Shown piece after piece: positions 8,397-15,230 of a stretch of DNA of 64,000 nucleotides; the first letter of the stretch is position 1, and each line of letters begins with the position of its first letter. The position numbers were made by a program, and so were the translations under genes. The DNA lies in the IMG/VR virus record IMGVR_UViG_3300042567_000999, positions 19,427-83,426 of that record; one strand, written 5' to 3'. The notes under the pieces were generated by a model that worked only from the letters and a program-made list of their open reading frames with translations, had not been told where the DNA came from and ran no database searches. The DNA comes from a virus.

Positions 8397-10029
8397 TTAA
8401 AATTTTAATATATTCCTCTTTTATTTTTTTAGCAACTTCAATAGAGTTAAACTTGTAAACGTCAGACGGAACTTCATGTTTATTTTTGTTTATAATATTA
8501 CCACTATTATCGACATTGTAAATCCATCCTGATTTACCACATAACCAACCCTCAATTGTTGTTCTACCTAAAAGAATACCTGCAGTCTCACTACAGTTTT
8601 TAACATATTCTTCAACTTTGTTAGTTGCTGGAAAATGTTTAACATGAGAAAATTCTAATAATTCCGGTAGGTAGTTTGATTTGTTTTCACCAACTAACCA
8701 AAGTTCTTTATTAATGGATTTTGAATACTCAACTAAGTCCCTAATTGTTTTTTCTCTCAGGTAGTCTATTGTCCCAACAAATAAAACGTAAGGGTAATTT
8801 TTTATGTTATTAGTGTTAAATCTTTTTGTGTCGATTGGGTTATAAATAACTTCAGTGTCAGACCCAACTACGTTAAAATTCGTTACAACATGTTTTTGAA
8901 TTTCAGGCCTGATACAGATATATTTTTTAATTGAGTCGTCTATATAAGGATTTTCTAACTCTATTACTTCAGAATGTATTGTTGAAATTTTTGGTATGTT
9001 TGGGTACATCTCACATATTTGTTTCGATATTGGGTTGTGTTGAACGTGAGCAATATCAAAATTAACATCTGACATTTTATACATCATATTTGGTTGACTA
9101 GCGATTACACCTTCTGGCGTGTTAAATCCCCACTTACCATCACCTAATTTATAACCCGGTGGGTTAGAGAATGGTAATGTTTTAATTCCTTGTTGATTTG
9201 CAATTTTAGATAAAGGACCTTCGATATCTGAAAGAACGGTAACATCACAGTTTAAACTTTTTAACCCTCTTGCTAATTCATAAACATACATTTCAGAACC
9301 TGTAAAAGTTTTAAAAAATAATGAAGATAGTAATACTTTAATTGGCGATTCTAAAGTAAGATTTCTTTTAATTTTAACGGGAAGATTATCTTTATGTTTT
9401 TCTGCAAACTTAATTCTGTTTTGCTCCCATTGGTCGTTTGTTTGACCTATTGATTTGTGAGTAACTCTGACATCATAGATAACGCCAATTTTCACATCTT
9501 CAATAAAGTTTCTAAATGAAAAATCTACATCATAAAAGTGAAACCCTTTAATTTCTTCGTTAAATGTTTGTTTAATATTTTTCTTATTCAATACAACAAA
9601 AAGACCATCAACCAAAACGACATCATCAATCTGATTACCTAAACTTGCAGAATATTTGGATTCCCATTTTTTACCTTCATGTTCGTGATTAACAATACCT
9701 TTCATTTTTGAAAAGTCTTCCCACCACTTTGCAGATTCTGGTAATTGGGTAGAACCTGCAAGCCCTAAAATTCCATACTCAGGACTTCTTTTAAAATGTT
9801 TTAATATTTTACTACCCCAATTCTTACTATCAAAATAGATATCATCATGACACAACACAACAATATCGTTTGTTGCTTGTTCTAAAATCATATTGTAAGC
9901 TTCAGGTAATGAATATTTACCCTCATTTTCTATTGGGATTATTTGTGGGTTTGATACTCCACATGATTTTTTTAATAGTTCAACAAAACTACTATCAATT
10001 TTTCTAGTTGAGAATCCTATTGTAATCAT
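8389..10029 (-). CDS. GT2-like/GT4 fused glycosyltransferase
   Basis: A 546-residue two-domain protein. The first 220 residues look like a GT-A domain: DIVVLCHDDIYFDS supplies a metal-binding HDD motif, and a later GFHFYDVDFSFRN segment is typical of GT2-like enzymes with a terminal Asp/Glu base. From about residue 228 a GT-B domain begins with VLLSSLFFKTFTGSEMYVYE, continues with IAHVQHNP and ISTIHSEVIEL, and has YVLFVGTIDYLREK in its second lobe, as in GT4 retaining enzymes. The two catalytic folds in one chain could add two successive sugars. The gene is first among the tightly packed sugar genes, 22 bases after the dUTPase gene ends. Confidence 0.8.
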   Translation of the reverse strand: MITIGFSTRKIDSSFVELLKKSCGVSNPQIIPIENEGKYSLPEAYNMILEQATNDIVVLCHDDIYFDSKNWGSKILKHFKRSPEYGILGLAGSTQLPESAKWWEDFSKMKGIVNHEHEGKKWESKYSASLGNQIDDVVLVDGLFVVLNKKNIKQTFNEEIKGFHFYDVDFSFRNFIEDVKIGVIYDVRVTHKSIGQTNDQWEQNRIKFAEKHKDNLPVKIKRNLTLESPIKVLLSSLFFKTFTGSEMYVYELARGLKSLNCDVTVLSDIEGPLSKIANQQGIKTLPFSNPPGYKLGDGKWGFNTPEGVIASQPNMMYKMSDVNFDIAHVQHNPISKQICEMYPNIPKISTIHSEVIELENPYIDDSIKKYICIRPEIQKHVVTNFNVVGSDTEVIYNPIDTKRFNTNNIKNYPYVLFVGTIDYLREKTIRDLVEYSKSINKELWLVGENKSNYLPELLEFSHVKHFPATNKVEEYVKNCSETAGILLGRTTIEGWLCGKSGWIYNVDNSGNIINKNKHEVPSDVYKFNSIEVAKKIKEEYIKILNG

Positions 10030-10051
10030 TAAATTATTCTATATAATATTT

Positions 10052-10669
10052 TTAAAGTCCTGTTGAACCAAAACCGTTACTATTTCTATCTTTTTCTTTG
10101 ATTTCCGAAACTTTAACTAAGTCTACCCATCTACCCCCAATTACAGGACAAAGAACTGCCTGAGCAACTTTTTGACCTTTTTCAATTTTTACTTTTTTGT
10201 TTGTGGTATTAAAAAGTATAACTTTGATTTCACCTTGATACCCACTATCAACAGTTCCTGGTGAATTTAATACAAACAAACCTTGATTTAGGGCTAAGCC
10301 ACTTTTAGACCTAACTTGGACTTCGTAGTTTTCACCAATATCTAATCGTATTCCTGTTGGGACTAATGCCCTTGAATTAGGTTGAATCCAAACTTCTTCA
10401 GACGCTCTTAAATCAAATCCTGAATCAGATGGGTAAGCGTAAGAAGGATTTTCATTATCAGAGTCATTAACAAAGTTTAAGTTGACTTTAGTAAACTCAA
10501 CTTCATTTGACTCGTGCAAATTTTCAAAATGGGTGTTTAAATCATCAAGATTAACCCCCATTGATTTTAAAAATTCTGATGGGTTATTCATATCTACATC
10601 TCCTAATTTGGATTGTAGTTCTTTTAACATTTTAAATTGGTCTTTAGCCTCTCTTATTCTATCAAACAT
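10052..10669 (-). CDS. dut: dUTPase with N-terminal helical extension
   Basis: The C-terminal 145 residues form a trimeric dUTP diphosphatase with all five motifs in order: SDSGFDLRAS, RSKSGLALNQ, GTVDSGYQGEIKVILFN, KGQKVAQAV and the C-terminal arm RNSNGFGSTGL. It hydrolyses dUTP to dUMP, protecting phage DNA from uracil and feeding dTMP synthesis. Residues 1-57 are an extra charged, helical extension not found in the standard enzyme; its role is unknown. The gene overlaps the upstream exonuclease gene by 1 base. The enzyme call is firm, the extension unexplained. Confidence 0.93.
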   Translation of the reverse strand: MFDRIREAKDQFKMLKELQSKLGDVDMNNPSEFLKSMGVNLDDLNTHFENLHESNEVEFTKVNLNFVNDSDNENPSYAYPSDSGFDLRASEEVWIQPNSRALVPTGIRLDIGENYEVQVRSKSGLALNQGLFVLNSPGTVDSGYQGEIKVILFNTTNKKVKIEKGQKVAQAVLCPVIGGRWVDLVKVSEIKEKDRNSNGFGSTGL

Positions 10670-11397
10670 TATTTTAAAGATTTTAATTGTAAAATTGCGT
10701 TTATTAATACATCTACATCTTTTTCACAGTATTCTGCGATTTCTTGTAGTCTGTTGTGGTTCCAATAAGCTTCATGAACCATTCCACCATTAATTGGTCC
10801 GTCTTTAGGTGTAGGTATATCTAAACACGTACACATTAAATCTAATGAGCCAATTGCCGTATATGCTCCATATTGCCAAATTTCTTTTGTATCGATGGCT
10901 TTAATTTCCCAAGGCTTCGTATCGTATGAAGGAAGAATCTTAGATGGCATAATCCCATTGATAATCATTCGTTTTGCCAACATGGGGATATCAAAGTTTT
11001 TAAGGTTATGACCACAAAGATAAAAATCCAATTTATGACATCTATTCAAAAGGTCTCTTACTTCTAATAATAACTTGTGTTCGTCATCGTTAGAAAAAGT
11101 TTGTTTTTTAATCTCACCATTATCTAAAACAAATGCCATAGACACACAAACTATCTTAGCAAATTCAGGAACCAAGGCTGTTCGCTTAGCATAGACATCA
11201 TCCATTTTTTGCATTTCTTCTTCAAGACCATTTGTTTCAACATTGTCTTCAGGAAACCTTTTTAAGAACCAATCAAAGTATTTAACAAATTGTTCAGCAA
11301 TTTTAGGATGACTTTGTTGACAAGAACGCCAGTCTTTACATAGACCAACAGTTTCAATGTCAAGGAAAAGTATTTTGTTAATAGGTATGTTTATCAT
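10669..11397 (-). CDS. DnaQ-like 3'-5' exonuclease
   Basis: A 242-residue RNase H-fold exonuclease related to the proofreading domain of family B polymerases. Exo I is KILFLDIETVGL near residue 10 with the DxE pair, Exo II is LCGHNLKNFDIPMLAKRM, and Exo III is EYCEKDVDVLINAILQL with the terminal Asp. It is a stand-alone enzyme, separate from the polymerase at 18128-20956, which carries its own exonuclease domain, so it more likely trims DNA or RNA in recombination, repair or host DNA turnover. Overlaps of 4 and 1 bases tie it to the glycosyltransferase and dUTPase genes. Confidence 0.82.
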   Translation of the reverse strand: MINIPINKILFLDIETVGLCKDWRSCQQSHPKIAEQFVKYFDWFLKRFPEDNVETNGLEEEMQKMDDVYAKRTALVPEFAKIVCVSMAFVLDNGEIKKQTFSNDDEHKLLLEVRDLLNRCHKLDFYLCGHNLKNFDIPMLAKRMIINGIMPSKILPSYDTKPWEIKAIDTKEIWQYGAYTAIGSLDLMCTCLDIPTPKDGPINGGMVHEAYWNHNRLQEIAEYCEKDVDVLINAILQLKSLK

Positions 11398-12608
11398 TTT
11401 ATTAAGGATTTGTATAGTTCTGCTCTGTCTCTTGTAACTTTATTTAAATCGTAAGTGTCTTTAACGGTTTCATATAATCTTTGACCTAAATCGTAAGCCC
11501 AATTAGGATTATCAATTAATTTTTTCATGTATTTTGCCCAATCACTATGACTTCTCGCCTCATCAACTAATAAAGCATTACCGTCTGTAAATTCACCATT
11601 TTTCATCGCATGTTTTAAATCTACAGTGTAAGGACCAACGTTAGACGCTATGATTGCCTTTTTATAAAAACCTGCTTCAATTACTTTTAATTGTGATTTA
11701 ACTCTGTTAAAAATATGGTTTTTAATTGGTGCTAAAGATACGTCAAACCATTTGTAGTTATTAGCGTAACTTGTTACGGGTTTAGTCCAAACACGATTGT
11801 AGAATGGATTTGTATCTGAAATATAATCCTCTTGTGAGAATTTCATTAAATAGTCTTTATGTTTATCGTCAACTAATTTATAGTTGTCGGTAAAAATTTC
11901 CTCATAACGAGCCCAAACTGTTTCTTCAGGTTTAATATCTCTTTGTTTTTGTTCTCCCGTTTGTTGATTAATTTCGGTCACAGTCCCTCTAATATCAAAA
12001 CCACAAAGATACATACTAAATTTATCTTTTAGTGGAGTTAACTTATTCATAGTACCATCTAAAAGTTTAAGGTCATGTAAGTGAGATGAACCACCTAACC
12101 AACCAAATCTTAGTTTATCTGAAGGTTCTGTTTTGGAGTTAAATTGTGATTCTTTTGGATTAATTGCGTTTGGTAACACATAAACATTTTTGTTGAATTT
12201 TGATATTTCATTAACAAAAAATGATGTAGTAGTTGTTACGTGACCCGCAACTTTTAAGTTCTCAATAATTTTTTTGTGTAATTGTGTTTGAATTACCATT
12301 TGGTGAACGGGGTGTTCTTTTGTTGGTAACCAATAATCATCTAAGTCCATTATCGTTACAATTCCTAATTTATTTAATCTTTGGATTAAATTAACTGAAT
12401 TATCATAGTCATGACCAATGGTTCTATGGAAATGAACTATATCATAATTTTTCCAATAATTTAAATCATTTACCTTTGGTTCATAATCTATATCGACATG
12501 GAATTCATCTGAGTGGTTATTTTGTAAACAAACATGCGGGTCCACACTTCTAAATTTACCCACTCCCGTTTTGTCTGATGGTAATACTAAAACTTTTATT
12601 TTATTCAT
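11394..12608 (-). CDS. GT4-like GT-B glycosyltransferase
   Basis: A 404-residue GT-B fold protein. The N-terminal lobe has NYDIVHFHRTIG and TIMDLDDYWLPTKEHP, the second has KLRFGWLGGSSHLHDLKLL, and a C-terminal KVIEAGFYKKAIIASNVGP matches the acidic donor-binding helix of GT4 enzymes. The family adds sugars from nucleotide-activated donors to glycans. It is separated from the main sugar block by exonuclease and dUTPase genes yet belongs to the same leftward overlapping transcript. It is the first gene after the terminator at 12648-12675. Confidence 0.75.
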   Translation of the reverse strand: MNKIKVLVLPSDKTGVGKFRSVDPHVCLQNNHSDEFHVDIDYEPKVNDLNYWKNYDIVHFHRTIGHDYDNSVNLIQRLNKLGIVTIMDLDDYWLPTKEHPVHQMVIQTQLHKKIIENLKVAGHVTTTTSFFVNEISKFNKNVYVLPNAINPKESQFNSKTEPSDKLRFGWLGGSSHLHDLKLLDGTMNKLTPLKDKFSMYLCGFDIRGTVTEINQQTGEQKQRDIKPEETVWARYEEIFTDNYKLVDDKHKDYLMKFSQEDYISDTNPFYNRVWTKPVTSYANNYKWFDVSLAPIKNHIFNRVKSQLKVIEAGFYKKAIIASNVGPYTVDLKHAMKNGEFTDGNALLVDEARSHSDWAKYMKKLIDNPNWAYDLGQRLYETVKDTYDLNKVTRDRAELYKSLIK

Positions 12609-12647
12609 TTGATACTTTTTACATAAAAGTAAGATATATAAAATAAA

Positions 12648-12675
12648 AAATCCACCCCTTTTCAGAAGTGGATTT
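12648..12675 (-). terminator. Rho-independent terminator after gene 12696-13292
   Basis: On the minus strand an 8-base stem AAATCCAC/GTGGATTT closes a loop of about 12 bases and is followed by a T-rich run (TTTTTTATTTTAT). It lies 20 bases after the stop of the 198-residue gene and 40 bases ahead of the glycosyltransferase start, so it separates the structural block from the sugar operon. Confidence 0.75.
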
Positions 12676-12695
12676 ACATTAGAATAAATTTTATT

Positions 12696-13292
12696 TTATT
12701 GTAATTTTTTAATTTTCGTAACTTTACCAACAAACAAATGATTACCTACTTTAAATTGTAATGTATCGTTTGAATTACTTGTGGACTCAACTAACATACC
12801 CGCTTCTTTTAATTCTTCTCTAACTACATCTTTAACCGTATCTCTAACGACATCACGTATCATATTTTTCATTTCGTTCATGTCAAAATTCTGTGTAGTT
12901 TTTTGTGTTTTTACCGTTTCATTAACAACCTGTGGTTGTTGTTTTGAACCCATACCCATTAATCTTTGGGCTCCCTCAATAATATCATTACTAATTACAG
13001 AACCCCCATTCATAGAACTTGGTTGTACTATCGGTTGTTCTATCATTAATCTTTTGATTTCATCGGGTAGTTTTGAGTTTTTAATTCTACTTTCTTCTAA
13101 AGGTTGTGTTGGGTCAAAATTTGGTCTTTCTTGAGCAACTTCACCCATATATTCTTGTGGAATGTTGTATGATGCGTTTGGTGTATCAAAATTTTCTAAT
13201 ACTGGATTGGGAGCTACCGAACCTCTGTTAATACCACTATGGGCATCCATAATTTTTTTTGAAATTGCTAATTTTTGCATTAAATCTGACAT
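12696..13292 (-). CDS. Uncharacterised protein with C-terminal coiled coil
   Basis: A 198-residue protein without a recognised family. The first 110 residues are polar and low in structure (rich in Asn, Pro, Gln). Residues about 140-170 form a charged amphipathic helix (MIRDVVRDTVKDVVREELKE), likely a coiled coil, and the end is a small beta-rich piece (FKVGNHLFVGKVTKIKKL). Such a layout is seen in phage scaffold or head-core proteins, but nothing decides that. It is the last gene of a five-gene leftward block and is followed by a terminator. Confidence 0.5.
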   Translation of the reverse strand: MSDLMQKLAISKKIMDAHSGINRGSVAPNPVLENFDTPNASYNIPQEYMGEVAQERPNFDPTQPLEESRIKNSKLPDEIKRLMIEQPIVQPSSMNGGSVISNDIIEGAQRLMGMGSKQQPQVVNETVKTQKTTQNFDMNEMKNMIRDVVRDTVKDVVREELKEAGMLVESTSNSNDTLQFKVGNHLFVGKVTKIKKLQ

Positions 13293-13293
13293 G

Positions 13294-13692
13294 TTATGCT
13301 ATATTTTCTGTGTTGTCGAATACTGCGTTTAATATCACACTCGACATTAGTTTATCACCATTAGGGTTGTAATTAGGTCTCATTTCATAAAACGTATCAC
13401 CTTGCGGTTGATAAGTCAATATCTTTACTAATTTAAAAAACCTCCAACCAGGAATTGGGTTATCTCTTGTGACCTTTGAATGTGAAGACCCCTGTATTTC
13501 CCAAGCTCGTAATACTAACTCACCTTTTTTAGAATACCCAACACAAACAGGTTCGATATCACGATAACCTTTACCATACTCATCACCATCGTAGTTAATT
13601 GTAATTACTTTTTTATTTCTAATACTATCCTGAACCACATCTAGATTAGCGGCTTCAAGTATAAGTTGAGAAAGGTTATTTAATAACTTCAC
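13294..13692 (-). CDS. WYL-like domain protein
   Basis: A 132-residue protein whose core resembles a WYL domain: VITINYDGDE, RDIEPVCVGYSKKGELVLRA and GWRFFKLVKI follow the family's usual order of a first strand, the EP-x-G-x-L/R centre, and the RxF-x-L-x-x-I close. WYL domains bind nucleic acids or ligands and normally follow a helix-turn-helix, which is missing here. The N-terminus (LLNNLSQLILEAANLD) is a short amphipathic helix. The gene overlaps its upstream neighbour by 4 bases and is 1 base from the next. Whether it is a regulator or a virion-packaged protein is not clear. Confidence 0.5.
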   Translation of the reverse strand: MKLLNNLSQLILEAANLDVVQDSIRNKKVITINYDGDEYGKGYRDIEPVCVGYSKKGELVLRAWEIQGSSHSKVTRDNPIPGWRFFKLVKILTYQPQGDTFYEMRPNYNPNGDKLMSSVILNAVFDNTENIA

Positions 13693-13982
13693 GATACCGA
13701 GTAATATGGGTTATTTGGTGAAAATTTATTTATTTTTAAATCGTCTTTTCTTTCTGCAATATCTGTAGAAGTTCCCGCGGCTTGGTTATAAACATCTAAC
13801 TCACCACCTGTACCTCTACCAATTTTATCACCATTTGCGATAGCATCGGGGTGAACTGTTGAATATTGGTCTGCAGGATTAAAATCATTTCTTGGAAATA
13901 ACTTTTTTCTTTGTTCTTCCGCAATCTTACTTAATTGATTATCAGGTTGCGAAAAATCCATTTTATCTGATTGGACTGCCAT
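13689..13982 (-). CDS. Small uncharacterised protein
   Basis: A 97-residue polar protein with no recognised domain, no membrane segment and no cysteine. It ends with KFSPNNPYYSVS. It overlaps the gene before by 1 base and the WYL-like gene by 4 bases, so it is translated as part of the leftward block at 12696-15179. Function unknown; a small virion component is possible because the block shares the late-type upstream element at 15193-15200. Confidence 0.5.
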   Translation of the reverse strand: MAVQSDKMDFSQPDNQLSKIAEEQRKKLFPRNDFNPADQYSTVHPDAIANGDKIGRGTGGELDVYNQAAGTSTDIAERKDDLKINKFSPNNPYYSVS

Positions 13983-14446
13983 TATAATATTTTTTGATAT
14001 AGTTTATTCATTAATTTTATTTCTTGTTCCACCCTTACATCAATGTCACTATTTGTTTTTGAGTGACTATCTAAAGGATTTTTAATAAGTTGGTCTTTTG
14101 TGTGATTATCAATAAATTGGTTTTGCATCCCTGCATCCATCTTTATTTTTTTACCACTACTATCGTTGTCTCTCCAAACTCTTAAAACCTCATCACACCA
14201 ACCCTTCATTCTATCACCACCGTTTAAAATAAAAGGTGCGTCTTCTTTATTACCACTATAACTTTCAAACCAACTTTTAATTCTTTTTATTTGTTGGTAT
14301 GTTGCTTGTTTACCTTTTCTTAATTGTTGGTTTCTATTATACCCTTCCACATTTTGATTCCCTTCGACTGAATTAAAACAATCATTAAGGTGTTTTACCA
14401 ATGAGTCTGGTATTATTGCAATTCTATTATATAAGTTACTATTCAT
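13982..14446 (-). CDS. Uncharacterised helical protein
   Basis: A 154-residue protein, mostly helical and charged, with segments such as KQATYQQIKRIKSWFESY and GWCDEVLRVWRDN and a C-terminal helix EQEIKLMNKLYQKIL. No known motif was recognised. It overlaps its upstream neighbour by 8 bases and its downstream neighbour by 1 base. The operon context points to a virion or head-assembly role but this is inference. Confidence 0.5.
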   Translation of the reverse strand: MNSNLYNRIAIIPDSLVKHLNDCFNSVEGNQNVEGYNRNQQLRKGKQATYQQIKRIKSWFESYSGNKEDAPFILNGGDRMKGWCDEVLRVWRDNDSSGKKIKMDAGMQNQFIDNHTKDQLIKNPLDSHSKTNSDIDVRVEQEIKLMNKLYQKIL

Positions 14447-15179
14447 CTTTAATAATTTGAATTAATTCTTTTACGGAAATACCGTGTTCTTTAGCCAATT
14501 TTTTAATTGATTTAATGTTTCTTACTAATAATGGATTGATTAAATCTTTTATTCTTCTTTTTTCGGTATCGTCATCTTTATTTTTATCCATGATAACATC
14601 CTCACCAATTTCCTTTTCTTTTAAGATAGGTCTTCCTACAAATCCTTTTTCATTTTTGTACGGTGATTTTTTATCTCTTTCAGGACTTTTACCAAATTCA
14701 TCTTCAACTCTTTTTTCTGCCGACTCATCATCCATTTCTAATTCATCTTTGAAATAATCCAAGGTTTCTTCGGCATCCATATTCATAGTGTCCTTATAAC
14801 CAAAAGCTTTAGACATGTCAGTTTCTTTAACATATCCTTCACCATAGTACCCATACCAACCTCTTAACAATGGGTCTCTTGGGTTTCTTGCTGCAGGTAT
14901 AATTTGGTCAGTAGTTTTAGTTCCGATACCAGCACTTGCCGGTGAAAGAATAGGAATATCAGATGATAACCACGTTCCGTCGTCATCAACAAGCTCAGTG
15001 ACTTCCTGTTCTGTAGGTTCATCTTCAGAAGATTTTAATTTTTTTAAAAATATTTCGTGGGACTTGCAAGGCATGTATTTTCTTTCACCATCTTCGTTGT
15101 GATAGTGAGAGCCAACACATCCCAAAGTTTTAGCAACTCTTTCCGCCCTTTCTTCTGTAGAGTATTTATATGTCTTCAT
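14439..15179 (-). CDS. Uncharacterised protein with N-terminal Cys/His cluster
   Basis: A 246-residue protein and the first gene of the leftward block. Near the N-terminus it has AKTLGCVGSHYHN followed by KYMPCKSHEIF, giving a C-x4-H-x-H then C-x2-H arrangement that could bind zinc. The middle is strongly acidic (about residues 120-190, many Asp and Glu), and the C-terminus (IKSIKKLAKEHGISVKELIQ) looks like a small helix-turn-helix or SAP-like helical pair. The family is not recognised. The start is placed 13 bases downstream of a TATAAATA element (read on the plus strand), part of the divergent control region at 15180-15230. Confidence 0.5.
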   Translation of the reverse strand: MKTYKYSTEERAERVAKTLGCVGSHYHNEDGERKYMPCKSHEIFLKKLKSSEDEPTEQEVTELVDDDGTWLSSDIPILSPASAGIGTKTTDQIIPAARNPRDPLLRGWYGYYGEGYVKETDMSKAFGYKDTMNMDAEETLDYFKDELEMDDESAEKRVEDEFGKSPERDKKSPYKNEKGFVGRPILKEKEIGEDVIMDKNKDDDTEKRRIKDLINPLLVRNIKSIKKLAKEHGISVKELIQIIKDE

Positions 15180-15192
15180 TGAGCTTTTTACC

Positions 15193-15200
15193 TATAAATA
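15193..15200 (-). promoter_or_regulatory. TATTTATA element for the leftward block
   Basis: Reading leftward the sequence is AGTATTTATAGG, ending 13 bases before the start codon at 15179. It mirrors the rightward copy at 15213-15220, so a 51-base intergenic region carries two back-to-back copies. It matches the recurrent element ahead of late genes in this window; a late promoter is the likely meaning. Confidence 0.55.
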
Positions 15201-15212
15201 CTCCAAACAAAG

Positions 15213-15220
15213 TATTTATC
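15213..15220 (+). promoter_or_regulatory. TATTTATC element for the adhesin gene
   Basis: AAAGTATTTATCAT lies 10 bases before the ATG at 15231. It is the rightward partner of the 15193-15200 element and shares the preceding AGT with it. The short distance to the ATG would give a very short leader if this is the -10 box of a promoter. Confidence 0.55.
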
Positions 15221-15230
15221 ATAAAAAAGT

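Noticed and set aside
1-12608. Sugar cassette as host chromosome or prophage flank
   Set aside because: The glycosyl genes continue with overlaps into dUTPase, exonuclease and phage structural blocks, with no integrase, attachment-like repeats or tRNA, and base use does not change at a border.
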